Source of the DNA: Nocardioides sambongensis
GTDB taxonomy: Bacteria > Actinomycetota > Actinomycetes > Propionibacteriales > Nocardioidaceae
Assembly: GCF_006494815.1 (NCBI RefSeq)
Contig: NZ_CP041091.1
Coordinates: 1,639,001 to 1,703,000 of the forward strand
DNA length: 64,000 bases
Direction: 5' to 3'
The position numbers and the translations under genes were made by a program. This document shows, one piece after another, positions 1 to 8,135 of the stretch (position 1 is the stretch's first letter; the number at the start of each line of letters is the position of its first letter). Under the pieces are notes generated by a model that was given only the letters and a program-made list of their open reading frames with translations, ran no database searches and was not told where the DNA came from.

Positions 1-956
1 CCGACCGCGCCGATGTGGACGCCGCGGGCGAGTTCGGCGCCGACCTGGCCGAGCAGGTCGACCTCGATGGCGGAGTTGATCGAGACGAGTGACCCGAGGC
101 GAGACAGAACCGCTGGGGCGTGGGTGTAGCTGGCCGGTCGGAACTCGACGGGCTGGTCTGCGATGCGCTGGTAGCCCTCGGTGCTGCACAGCGCGGCGCC
201 CGTGACGGCGATTCCAGGATCGATCTCCTTGTGGGCGCCGGTGATGACGCCCTTCTCCACCAGGGTCAGCACCCCGTCGGTGAGCATGCCGCTGTGGAAG
301 CCCAGGTCGGTGTGGCCGGCCAGCGCGTCGAGTACGGCGGCCGGGAGTGAGCCGACTCCGATCTGGATCGTCGACCTGTCGCGCACGATGCTGGCCACGT
401 TGGCCGCGATCGCCCGGTCGACGGCGTCGGCGGGCCTGGAGGGAGCTTCGCGCAGGGGTCGGTCGGTCTCCACCACGGCGGCGAAGGTCGAGATCGGGAG
501 CTGCGGGCCGCCGACCGTTCGGGGCATCTGGTGGTTGATCTCGGCGATGAGGGTGCGGGTGTGGCGCAGTGCGTCGGCGACGTACTCCACGCCCGTGCCG
601 AGGGAGACCAGACCGTCCGGGCCCGGCGCAGAGACCTGGACCAGACCCAGGTCGTTGGGCAGTTGGCCCGTGGCGAACATCCGCGGGATCGCGGAGTAGT
701 GGCACGGGACGACGTCGAGCCGTCCGTGTCGGCTGAGGGAGCGGAGCTGGCCGAGTCCGCCGTAGGAGAGGACGGTCAGCTTCTCGGGGAGGTCGCCTGC
801 GAGGCGCTCGTTCCAGGTGAGTCCGGAGAATGCCCGGATCGGGCCGACCCGGTCCACGGCATCGAGGACCTGGTTGACGAGGGGCTCCGGCTCGGCGCTG
901 CCCTGTCCCCACCACACGCCGTCTCCTGGATCCAGGAAGTCGGCCACGTCGAACAT
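1..956 (-). CDS. Acetyl-CoA hydrolase/4-hydroxybutyrate CoA-transferase family protein (partial, C-terminus off the window)
   Basis: Reading the minus strand from ATG at 956 gives about 318 codons with no stop before the window edge, so the gene is truncated by the window only. The protein starts MFDVADFLDPGDGVWWGQG and shows family landmarks: a glycine-rich GVGSLPAAVL stretch (the CoA-transferase GxGxxP-type loop) and NSAIEVDLLGQVGAEL, where the Glu is the expected acyl-CoA ester-forming residue. Such enzymes move CoA between acetyl-CoA and short acids, including 4-hydroxybutyrate. It starts 7 bp after the thiolase stop, so it is the last visible gene of an operon with the acyl-CoA dehydrogenase, SDR and thiolase. 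The exact acid substrate cannot be read from the sequence. Confidence 0.85.
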   Translation of the reverse strand, partial: MFDVADFLDPGDGVWWGQGSAEPEPLVNQVLDAVDRVGPIRAFSGLTWNERLAGDLPEKLTVLSYGGLGQLRSLSRHGRLDVVPCHYSAIPRMFATGQLPNDLGLVQVSAPGPDGLVSLGTGVEYVADALRHTRTLIAEINHQMPRTVGGPQLPISTFAAVVETDRPLREAPSRPADAVDRAIAANVASIVRDRSTIQIGVGSLPAAVLDALAGHTDLGFHSGMLTDGVLTLVEKGVITGAHKEIDPGIAVTGAALCSTEGYQRIADQPVEFRPASYTHAPAVLSRLGSLVSINSAIEVDLLGQVGAELARGVHIGAV

Positions 957-963
957 GGCGGCC

Positions 964-2136
964 TCACACCCGCTGGACCAGGGTCGCGGTGCCCAGCCCG
1001 CCACCGCAGCACATGGTCACCAGACCGATCTCGACGTCGCGGCGCTCCATCTCGGCGAGCAGGGTCGCGAACAGTCGGGAGCCGGAGGCTCCGACCGGGT
1101 GGCCGAGTGCGATGGCGCCGCCGTTGACGTTGACGCGGTCCATGTCCGGCTTCAGTTCGCGCTCCCAGGCCAGCGCCACCGAGCTGAACGCCTCGTTGAC
1201 CTCGAACAGATCGATGTCGTCGATGGCCATCCCGTTGCGCTCGAGCAGCTTGCGGGTGGCCGGGATCGGGCCGGTCAGCATGATCAAGGGATCGACGCCA
1301 ACGGTGGTCTGGTCGAGGACTCGCGCCCGCTTCGTGAGGTCGTGGCGCTCGACAGCCTCACTTGAGGCGAGCAGCACTCCGGCGGCCCCGTCCGTCAGCG
1401 GCGAGGACGAGCCGGCAGTGACGACGCCGGTGTCCGGGCGGAAGATGGTCTTCAGCTCTGCAAGGCTCTCGAGGCTCGTTCCGGGGCGGACGCTCTGGTC
1501 GCTGGTGCGTACGGCACCGTCGAGCTCCATGGCGATGATCTCGCGGTCGAACCGTCCCGCCTCGATGGCAGCCGCGGCCAGCGTGTGGGAGCGGACGGCG
1601 AAGTCGTCCATCTCGTGTCGACTGATGCCCCACTGCTCCGCGATGCGTTCGGCGCTCTCCCCCATCGTCGGGAAGTCGTAGAGCTCCTTGAGTTCGGCGG
1701 GCCACGCGGCGCCGTACAGCTCCTCGATCTTGACCACGGCGTCCATCGGGACGTGGCCCATGTTCTCCACGCCGCCGGCGAGGACGAGGTCGTGGGTGCC
1801 GGAGGCGATCAGCGCCGCGGCCATCTCGACGGCTGTCTGTGCGGAGCCGCACCGTCGGTCGAGTACGGTGGCGGGGACCTCGGCTGGGTAGCCGGCCTGG
1901 AGCCAGGCGTTGCGGGCGACGTTGCGAGACTGCTCGCCGAACGGTGCGGTGCAGCCGACGACGAGGTCCTCGACGTCGCCCGGCGCGATCCCGGTCGCGT
2001 CGAGCAGCGCGGTGTAGACCGCGCCGAGCATCACGTTGGGATGAACGTCGCGGAACCAGCCGCGGTCGGGATGGGCCTTGCCCATCGGTGTCCGCAGTGC
2101 CTCCACGATCCATGCGTCACGGCCGGTCAGCGCCAT
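964..2136 (-). CDS. Thiolase (acetyl-CoA acyltransferase, FadA-like)
   Basis: A 390-residue protein, the usual length for a degradative thiolase. The nucleophilic Cys is in DRRCGSAQT at about residue 96. The His motif is NGGAIALGHPVGASGS and the second Cys lies in TMCCGGGLG near the C-terminus, so the Cys-His-Cys triad is complete. It should cleave a 3-ketoacyl-CoA with CoA in the last beta-oxidation step, in the cytoplasm. Its start lies 1 bp after the SDR stop and it is followed by the CoA-transferase, so the genes are probably co-transcribed from the promoter near 4100-4145. The chain-length or ring substrate is unknown. Confidence 0.93.
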   Translation of the reverse strand: MALTGRDAWIVEALRTPMGKAHPDRGWFRDVHPNVMLGAVYTALLDATGIAPGDVEDLVVGCTAPFGEQSRNVARNAWLQAGYPAEVPATVLDRRCGSAQTAVEMAAALIASGTHDLVLAGGVENMGHVPMDAVVKIEELYGAAWPAELKELYDFPTMGESAERIAEQWGISRHEMDDFAVRSHTLAAAAIEAGRFDREIIAMELDGAVRTSDQSVRPGTSLESLAELKTIFRPDTGVVTAGSSSPLTDGAAGVLLASSEAVERHDLTKRARVLDQTTVGVDPLIMLTGPIPATRKLLERNGMAIDDIDLFEVNEAFSSVALAWERELKPDMDRVNVNGGAIALGHPVGASGSRLFATLLAEMERRDVEIGLVTMCCGGGLGTATLVQRV

Positions 2137-2137
2137 C

Positions 2138-2896
2138 TCAGATCACCGTCCCGCCGTCGACGGCCAGTATCTGGCCGGTGACGTAGGACGCGGCATCGGA
2201 AGCGAAGAAGACGAAGGTGCTCGCGATCTCGTCGGGATCTGCCCACCTGCCCAGCGGGATCCGCGCGAGGGTCATCTCGGCCAGCTTCTCGTTGCTTCGG
2301 ATGTTCTCCGTCATGTTCGTCGCAGCGAGCGGCGCGACGGCGTTGACGGTGATCTTGCGGCGGGCGAGCTCCTTGGCCAGTGACTTGGTGACGCCGATGA
2401 TGCCGGACTTGGCGGCGCTGTAGTTGACCTGGCCGATGGTGCCGACGAGGCCTGCCGCCGAGGTCACGTTGATGATCCGTCCCGTTCCGTCCTCGGCGAG
2501 GAAGGGTGCTGAGGCCTGGCTGACGGTGAAGGTTCCGCCGAGGTGTACGTCGACGACGAATCGGAACTGCTCGGCGGTCATCTTCGGGAACATCGCCGGC
2601 GAGATCGCGCCGGCGTTGTTCACCACGACGTGGAGGGTGCCGCCGGCGAGGTTGGCGGCCTGCTGGGCGGCAGCGGCGGCCCCGTCGCCGTCGCGGACGT
2701 CGAGCGCTGCCGACTCGGCTCGGCCGCCGGCCTGCACGATCTGCTCCGCGACGGCGGCCGCGGCGTCCTTGTCGAGGTCGGTGACGAGCACTGCGGCACC
2801 GGCTCGCGCGAAAGCCCGCGCCACCGCGGCGCCGATCCCGTTACCGGCGCCGGTGACGAGGGCGGCTCGCCCGGTCAGGTCGAAGGGTGTGGTCAT
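2138..2896 (-). CDS. SDR family oxidoreductase (3-hydroxyacyl-CoA dehydrogenase/3-oxoacyl reductase-like)
   Basis: A 252-residue classical short-chain dehydrogenase. It has the Rossmann motif VTGAGNGIG near residue 17, a NAG motif in VVNNAGAIS, catalytic Ser in NVTSAAG, YSAAK (Tyr/Lys), and the usual C-terminal GQILAVDGGTVI. An Asp after beta-2 (TDLDKD) suggests NAD(H) preference. Its ATG overlaps the stop of the upstream acyl-CoA dehydrogenase (ATGA) and its stop abuts the thiolase start, so it most likely supplies the hydroxyacyl-CoA oxidation step between dehydrogenase and thiolase. SDR sequence alone does not fix the substrate. Confidence 0.9.
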   Translation of the reverse strand: MTTPFDLTGRAALVTGAGNGIGAAVARAFARAGAAVLVTDLDKDAAAAVAEQIVQAGGRAESAALDVRDGDGAAAAAQQAANLAGGTLHVVVNNAGAISPAMFPKMTAEQFRFVVDVHLGGTFTVSQASAPFLAEDGTGRIINVTSAAGLVGTIGQVNYSAAKSGIIGVTKSLAKELARRKITVNAVAPLAATNMTENIRSNEKLAEMTLARIPLGRWADPDEIASTFVFFASDAASYVTGQILAVDGGTVI

Positions 2897-4062
2897 CAGT
2901 AGCTCCTGGGAAGTCCGAGAACGTGCTCGCCGATGTAGTTGAGGACCATCTCCTGCGAGAGCGGTGCGATCCGGGTCAGGCGGGCCTCACGGAAGTAGCG
3001 GGCGACGTGGTATTCCTCGGAGTACCCCATCCCCCCGTGCGTCTGCAGCGCCCGGTCGGCGACATCGAAGCCAGCGTCGGCGCACAGGTACTTGGCCATG
3101 TTGGCCTCGCGGGCGCAGGGGCGGCCGTTGTCGTAGAGCCACGTCGCCTTGCGCAGCACCAGTTCGGCGGCGTCCAGCCGGGCCAGGGAGTCCGCGAGCG
3201 GGAACTGCAGGCCCTGGTTCTTGCCGATGGGCCGGCCGAAGACCTCGCGCTCGTTGGCGTACCTGACGGCCCGCCGGAGCGCGGCCCGGCCGATGCCGAG
3301 CGCCTCCGATGCCACGAGCATTCGCTCCGGGTTGAGTCCGTCCAGGATGTACTTGAAGCCCTGGCCCTCCTCGCCGATGCGGTGCTCCTCAGGAATGCGG
3401 AGGTCATCGATGAAGAGCTCGTTCGAGGTGACCGCGTTGCGGCCCATCTTCTTGATGGGCCGGATGTCGACCTGGGCCCTGTCCAGGTCGGTGAGGAAGA
3501 GGGTGAGTCCCTCGGTCTTCTTGGGCGAGTCATCGAACTTGGCCGTCCTGGTGAGCAGCAGGATCTTCTCGGACTCGACGGCCTTGGAGATCCACACCTT
3601 GCGTCCGTTGACGACGTAGTCGGATCCGTCCCGCTTGGCGAAGGTCGTGATGCGCGTGGTGTCGAGACCGGCGCCCGGCTCGGTCACACCGAAGCAGACG
3701 TGCAGGTCACCGTTGACGATGCGGGGCAGGTTCTCCTTCTTCATCTCCTCCGAACCGTGCACGATCACCGGGTGCATCCCGAAGATGGACAGGTGCATCG
3801 AGCTCGCACCGTTCATGCCCGCGCCGGATGCGGCCACCTCCTCGAGGAGGATCGATGCCTCGGTGATGCCGAAGCCGTGCCCGCCGTACTCCTCGGGGGT
3901 CGTGATCCCGAGCCAGCCGCCCTCGGCGAAGGCGTTGTAGAACTCGGTCGGGAACTCGTGGTCGGCGTCCTTGTCCATCCAGTACTGGTCGTCGAACCGG
4001 GCTGCCAGCTCCGCCACCGCCTTGCGGATGGTCTGCTGGTCCTCGGTGAGCTCGAAATCCAC
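2896..4062 (-). CDS. Acyl-CoA dehydrogenase family protein
   Basis: A 388-residue flavoprotein of the acyl-CoA dehydrogenase fold: helical N-domain, FAD/substrate motif CFGVTEPGAGLDTTRI, then GRKVWISKAVES, and C-terminal LQTHGGMGYSEEYHVARYF. At the usual catalytic Glu position (EGTxEIQ in medium-chain enzymes) it reads RIAPLSQEM, so the canonical base is absent; the base must sit elsewhere, as in some ACAD branches, or the partner supplies it. It introduces a C=C bond into an acyl-CoA, passing electrons to ETF. The gene heads the SDR-thiolase-CoA-transferase operon. A FadR-like palindrome lies 71 bp upstream of its start. Confidence 0.92.
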   Translation of the reverse strand: MDFELTEDQQTIRKAVAELAARFDDQYWMDKDADHEFPTEFYNAFAEGGWLGITTPEEYGGHGFGITEASILLEEVAASGAGMNGASSMHLSIFGMHPVIVHGSEEMKKENLPRIVNGDLHVCFGVTEPGAGLDTTRITTFAKRDGSDYVVNGRKVWISKAVESEKILLLTRTAKFDDSPKKTEGLTLFLTDLDRAQVDIRPIKKMGRNAVTSNELFIDDLRIPEEHRIGEEGQGFKYILDGLNPERMLVASEALGIGRAALRRAVRYANEREVFGRPIGKNQGLQFPLADSLARLDAAELVLRKATWLYDNGRPCAREANMAKYLCADAGFDVADRALQTHGGMGYSEEYHVARYFREARLTRIAPLSQEMVLNYIGEHVLGLPRSY

Positions 4063-4120
4063 GGTCTGGTCCGTCCTGATCGGTTTGGTCCGAGATGCTC
4101 GGAGAGAGGCGTAATGGAGC

Positions 4121-4143
4121 GACTATAACAAATGGTACGACCA
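4121..4143 (-). promoter_or_regulatory. Candidate promoter with FadR-type operator (site 2)
   Basis: The 85-bp gap between two minus-strand acyl-CoA dehydrogenase genes holds the palindrome TGGTACGACCA at 4133-4143. On the minus strand a TATAGT-like -10 lies just downstream at about 4121-4126. The operator matches the GntR/FadR form TGGT-N3-ACCA, and related sites precede three other transcription units in the window. The operator is read directly from sequence; the promoter assignment is inference, and no good -35 is seen. Confidence 0.5.
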
Positions 4144-4147
4144 ATAC

Positions 4148-5242
4148 CTAGGCCAAGGTCAGGCCGCTCGAGATGCGCTCGTTCCAATCCTCGACCGAGC
4201 CGAAGAGCTGTTCGTCGAGGCGCGCGCGCTTGAAGAAGAGGTGCAGGTCGTGCTCCCACGTGTAGCCGATCGCGCCGTGCATCGTCAGCGCACTGTCGGC
4301 CGCTCGCCCAGCTGCCGCGGTGACCTGTGCCTTCACCGCGGCGGAGTGCAGGGACGATTCAGCGTGGCGCTCGGCGACCGATGCGGCGGCGTAGTAGAGG
4401 CCGGACCGTCCGGCCTCGACGTCGACGAGAATGGTCGCGGCTGCGTGCTTGACCGCTTGGAACGAGCCGATCGGCACCCCGAACTGCTGTCGCTGTGCGC
4501 TGTAGTCGACCGCCAGCTCCAGCATTCGCTCCATCGCCCCCAGCGCGTCGGCCCCGAGGAGTACGCCGGCCAGGTCGGTCGTCGCGCTGAGCACGGTCGC
4601 CGCGTCGACGTCGAGCGGTTGGCCGACCACTCCGGACAACCGGACGTCGGCGACCGATCGTGACCGGTCGAGGAGCCTCCGGGGCGTGATCTCGACGCCC
4701 GGCTGCGCGGTGTCGACGGCGTACAACCGTGGTCCGCTCGCCCCGCCGGCCGGCACGACGAGCAGGCCCGCGCGATCAGCGCCGAGGACCCGTGGCACGA
4801 CACCGGTGAGCGCACCGTCTGCATCAGCAGTGACGTGGCCCGGCGCCGCTGGCAGCGACTCGGCGGCGATGGCGACCGCGGCGTGACTGCCCTCGAGGGC
4901 GGCCTTCGCGAGATCCGGTCGCGTCTCGAGGGCGGGCATCGCCAGTGTCGTGGCGAGCCAGGCCGCGCTGGGCGCCGCAACCCTCGCCAGTTCCTCAGCC
5001 GTGATGGCGAGCTCGACGACGCCCCCGCCCTGACCACCGAGTTCCTCGGGGAATCCGACCCCGCACAAGCCGTCGGCGACCCAGCGGTCCTCGAACTCCG
5101 TCGGGTCCGCCGCAGGGCGTCCGGGCCCGGCTGGGTCGAGGCCGAGCCACGCTCGAACCTGGTCCGAGCCGGCCACATCACCCAACCAGCCACGCAACGT
5201 CTCGCGATAGGCGTCCTGCTCCTCAGAGAACTTCCAGTGCAT
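4148..5242 (-). CDS. Acyl-CoA dehydrogenase family protein (short, FadE-like)
   Basis: A 364-residue acyl-CoA dehydrogenase-fold protein starting MHWKFSEEQDAYRETLRGWL. It has a degenerate mid-domain and the C-terminal signature TMHGAIGYTWEHDLHLFFKRA. The end reads DEQLFGSVEDWNER in place of the canonical EG-T-EIQ, so catalytic residues differ from medium-chain enzymes. Mycobacterial catabolic FadEs often work as alpha2beta2 pairs from adjacent genes, one subunit lacking the base; this gene and the 388-residue neighbour downstream could be such a pair (inference). It is divergent from the GntR regulator gene, and the shared intergenic region carries a FadR-like operator. Confidence 0.88.
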   Translation of the reverse strand: MHWKFSEEQDAYRETLRGWLGDVAGSDQVRAWLGLDPAGPGRPAADPTEFEDRWVADGLCGVGFPEELGGQGGGVVELAITAEELARVAAPSAAWLATTLAMPALETRPDLAKAALEGSHAAVAIAAESLPAAPGHVTADADGALTGVVPRVLGADRAGLLVVPAGGASGPRLYAVDTAQPGVEITPRRLLDRSRSVADVRLSGVVGQPLDVDAATVLSATTDLAGVLLGADALGAMERMLELAVDYSAQRQQFGVPIGSFQAVKHAAATILVDVEAGRSGLYYAAASVAERHAESSLHSAAVKAQVTAAAGRAADSALTMHGAIGYTWEHDLHLFFKRARLDEQLFGSVEDWNERISSGLTLA

Positions 5243-5318
5243 GCTGCTGCCCTTCCACTGTGTATTCGTCCAGCCGGCGGTGCGCGTGAGACCGCACCGC
5301 CGAGCTTCCGGCTGTTAG

Positions 5319-5335
5319 ATTGGGTATGACCAAAT
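5319..5335. promoter_or_regulatory. FadR-type operator in the GntR/acyl-CoA dehydrogenase divergent promoter (site 1)
   Basis: ATTGGGTATGACCAAAT is an imperfect palindrome with the GGT-N3-ACC core. It lies 33 bp upstream of the preferred GntR start (ATG 5368) and 76 bp upstream of the divergent acyl-CoA dehydrogenase start. This is the expected place for autoregulation and control of the neighbour. It is part of a set with sites at 4133, 11071 and 20236. Confidence 0.55.
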
Positions 5336-5367
5336 GTGCGGATCCATCCGCGAGGAAACGGGATGAC

Positions 5368-6147
5368 ATGACTGAATCGATCGGCGCCGAGGCCACCTCG
5401 GGCAGCATCCGGCACCCGGTCCAGCTCACTCCGATGCAGGTCCCGAAGGCCTCGGACGTCCTGGCTGACGACCTGCGCGAACGCATCCTCCGCGGCGAGT
5501 TCCCCGAGGGCACTGCCCTTCCGCCCGAGCGCGAACTGGTCGCCCAGACCCGGATGAGTCGGACCACCGTGCGCGAGGCGTTGCGCATCCTTGAGGTGCA
5601 GGGGCTCGTACAGATTCGGACGGGTCGTGCCGGAGGAGCGTTTGTGCAGCGCCCCGGCGAGGAGTCGATCGCGAGCACGGTCAGCCTGATCATCCGCGGG
5701 CGACAGGTCCGCCTGGCCGCATTGCTCGAGACCCGCGAGGCCATTGAGCCCGCGTGCGCGCAGCTCGCTGCCAAATACCGCACAGACATCGACCTCGCAG
5801 TCCTGGACCGGGCCAATGCCGCGATCGAGGCGGAGGGGTCGCTGGCCGACTTCCTGCAGGCGAACGTCGACTGGCACGTCGGGGTGGCGATGGCGTCGCA
5901 CAACGAGCTGCTGATCGGCTTCATGGGTGCCTTGTCGCGCGCCATCTACGCCTCCACCGACAACCAGGGGTTCATCGACGCGGTCGTCCGCGAGACGACG
6001 GCGCGCGCCCACCGCAACATCACCGACGCCATCCGCAAGCGGGACGGTGCGGCCGCCGTACGCCGGATGACCCGGCACGTCCACGAGTACGCATCCGCCG
6101 TGCTCGAGGTCGAGGAGCGGACCGAGATCGAGGTCCCGGGCGACTGA
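5368..6147 (+). CDS. GntR family transcriptional regulator, FadR/FCD subfamily
   Basis: The N-terminal winged helix-turn-helix reads LPPERELVAQTRMSRTTVREALRIL, followed by the wing GRAGGAFVQRP; an all-helical FCD ligand domain follows. The start at ATG 5368 (259 aa) is preferred because GAGGAA sits 10 bp upstream; the longer frame from TTG 5320 or ATG 5326 would begin inside the palindromic operator at 5319-5335. FCD-type regulators usually bind an acyl-CoA or carboxylic acid and release DNA. Similar operators upstream of the catabolic operons suggest this protein represses them. The effector is unknown, probably an acyl-CoA intermediate of the pathway. Confidence 0.9.
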   Translation: MTESIGAEATSGSIRHPVQLTPMQVPKASDVLADDLRERILRGEFPEGTALPPERELVAQTRMSRTTVREALRILEVQGLVQIRTGRAGGAFVQRPGEESIASTVSLIIRGRQVRLAALLETREAIEPACAQLAAKYRTDIDLAVLDRANAAIEAEGSLADFLQANVDWHVGVAMASHNELLIGFMGALSRAIYASTDNQGFIDAVVRETTARAHRNITDAIRKRDGAAAVRRMTRHVHEYASAVLEVEERTEIEVPGD

Positions 6148-6181
6148 GCCGGGACCTCAGCCGCGGAGCGAGTGGTCGAGT

Positions 6182-8119
6182 TCACCGCAGCTCCTTGACG
6201 AGCTCCCGGATCTCCTCGACCGCCTGCGGGTTCTCGGCTCCCGAGAGGTCGCCGGGGTCGGCGTCGAGGACTGCGGCCCGGATCGCGCGACGCAGGATCT
6301 TCGCAGAGCGGGTCTTCGGCAGTCGCTCGACGCGGACGACCTGACTGGGAGCGAACGGCTTGCCCACACCTGACGCCACGAGGCCCCGCACACGCGTCGC
6401 GACCTCCACTGGATCGGCCGCGGAGTCCCGGGCAACGTAGAAAACCCACACCGCCTCGCCCTTGGTGGCGTCGGGGATCCCGACGACGGCCGATTCGGCC
6501 ACATCGGCGTCGATCGCTACGACCGACTCGATCTCTGCGGGTGCGACGCGCTTTCCAGCGACGTTCATGACATCGTCCGAGCGCCCCAGGATGAACCAGT
6601 CACCCGCGTCGTCGACGAGCGCGAAGTCGCCATGGCGCCAGATCCCGTCGAACGTCGACCAGTACGCCTCGTGGTAGCGCGACCCTTCGGCGTCGTCGTT
6701 CCAGATCCCTCGCGTCATCGACGGCCAGGGCTGGCGACACACGAGCTCGCCGATCTGGTCGCGCACCGAGGACGCCTGGTCATCGACGACGTCGACGTCC
6801 ATGCCCAGCGCGGGGCCGCCCAGGGAGCAGCTGCGGATCTCCTCGACCGGGTAGGGGCACAGGAACGAGCCGCCGACCTCGGTGCCTCCGGAGAAGTTGA
6901 TGATCGGGACGCGACCGCCGAACACGTCGCGCGCCAGCCACTCGTAGGATTCCGGGTCCCACGGCTCGCCGGTGGAGCCGAGGACCCGGACGCTGCCCAG
7001 GTCCTCTGAGGGGAGGTCGCCGGCGGCACGGAGGGTGCGGATCAGCGTGGGGCTGACCCCGAGCATCGAGACGCCGTGCCGTTCGACCAGTTCCCACAGG
7101 CGGCCGGTGTCGGGCACGTCCGGGGAGCCTTCGTAGAGCAGGAGGGTGCCGCCGGTCCCGTGCGTGCCGAAGATCGACAGCGGACCCATGATCCAGCCCA
7201 TATCGGTGATCCAGCAGAAGGTCCGTCCCGGGGCCATCTCGAATCCGTAGGCGACCTCGGAGGCGGTTTTGGTCACGAAGCCCGCATGGGTGTGCACGGC
7301 GCCCTTGGGCTTGCCGGTCGTGCCGGAGGTGTAGGCGAGCAGCAGCACGTCGCTGGCGTTGGTGTCCTCGACGACCGGGTCGGGTTCGTGAGCGAGAAGG
7401 TCGCTCCAGGCGACCTCCCCATCCGTGAGATCGAGGACCCCTCCGAGGTTGTCCACGACGACCACGGTCTCGACGGTCGGGCACTCCGCGAGCGCCGTTC
7501 GGAGCGCAGGCAGCATGGTCGCCTGCTTCCGTCGACGGATCGTGCCGTCGGCGGTGATGACCGCCTTGGCAGCGGCGTCCTGCACCCGGCTGGCGATGGC
7601 AGGGGCAGCGAAGCCGGAGAAGAGCGGCACCAGCATGGCGCCGATGCTGGCCACGGCGTACGTCGCGACGACGGCCTCGGGTGTCATCGGCAGGTAGATC
7701 GCGACGGCATCGCCCTTGGCGATCCCTCGGGCGCGCAACCCGGCGCGAACCCGTGCGACGCGGTCGGCCAGCTCGCCGTAGCTGAGCCGGGTGACGGCTC
7801 CGTTCTCGGCCTCATGGACGACGGCGACCGCGTCCGGCGTGCGCTCGGCCCACGCACCCAGACAGGCATCGACGGCGTTGAGCCCGCCGTCGACGAACCA
7901 CTCCGGCCACTTCACGCCGCGGCTCTGGTCAACCACGGCGGTGAACGGTCGGCGGAAGGGGATGGCGAGGTCGTCGACCACGGCGCCCCAGAAGGTGCCG
8001 ATGTCCTCGACCGAACGAGCCCGGAGGGCGTCGATGGAGTCGACCTCGAGCGTTCGCATCAGCCGGGAGACATTGGAGTTGTGCAGGTAGTCGGCGTCGG
8101 GGCGCCAGACGTAGGTCAT
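6182..8119 (-). CDS. Acyl-CoA synthetase, AMP-forming (acetyl/acetoacetyl-CoA synthetase-like)
   Basis: A 645-residue ANL-superfamily ligase. The ATG at 8119 is chosen over the longer open frame because AGGAG lies 8 bp upstream and the protein then starts MTYVWRPDADYLHNSN with an ACS-type N-terminal domain. Motifs: LLLAYTSGTTGKPKG (AMP-binding P-loop, mid-protein), WITDMGWIMGP, NFSGGTEVGG, WRHGDFA, and the C-terminal LPKTRSAKILRR with the acylated Lys. It forms an acyl-adenylate and then acyl-CoA from a carboxylic acid, ATP and CoA. It is the third gene of an operon with a dehydrogenase and a second ligase. Substrate unknown. Confidence 0.9.
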   Translation of the reverse strand: MTYVWRPDADYLHNSNVSRLMRTLEVDSIDALRARSVEDIGTFWGAVVDDLAIPFRRPFTAVVDQSRGVKWPEWFVDGGLNAVDACLGAWAERTPDAVAVVHEAENGAVTRLSYGELADRVARVRAGLRARGIAKGDAVAIYLPMTPEAVVATYAVASIGAMLVPLFSGFAAPAIASRVQDAAAKAVITADGTIRRRKQATMLPALRTALAECPTVETVVVVDNLGGVLDLTDGEVAWSDLLAHEPDPVVEDTNASDVLLLAYTSGTTGKPKGAVHTHAGFVTKTASEVAYGFEMAPGRTFCWITDMGWIMGPLSIFGTHGTGGTLLLYEGSPDVPDTGRLWELVERHGVSMLGVSPTLIRTLRAAGDLPSEDLGSVRVLGSTGEPWDPESYEWLARDVFGGRVPIINFSGGTEVGGSFLCPYPVEEIRSCSLGGPALGMDVDVVDDQASSVRDQIGELVCRQPWPSMTRGIWNDDAEGSRYHEAYWSTFDGIWRHGDFALVDDAGDWFILGRSDDVMNVAGKRVAPAEIESVVAIDADVAESAVVGIPDATKGEAVWVFYVARDSAADPVEVATRVRGLVASGVGKPFAPSQVVRVERLPKTRSAKILRRAIRAAVLDADPGDLSGAENPQAVEEIRELVKELR

Positions 8120-8135
8120 CTCGGTGGCTCCTGGG

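Noticed and set aside
5320..5367. Longer N-terminus for the GntR regulator from TTG 5320 or ATG 5326
   Set aside because: It would start inside the palindromic operator and lacks a ribosome site; ATG 5368 has GAGGAA at a normal distance.
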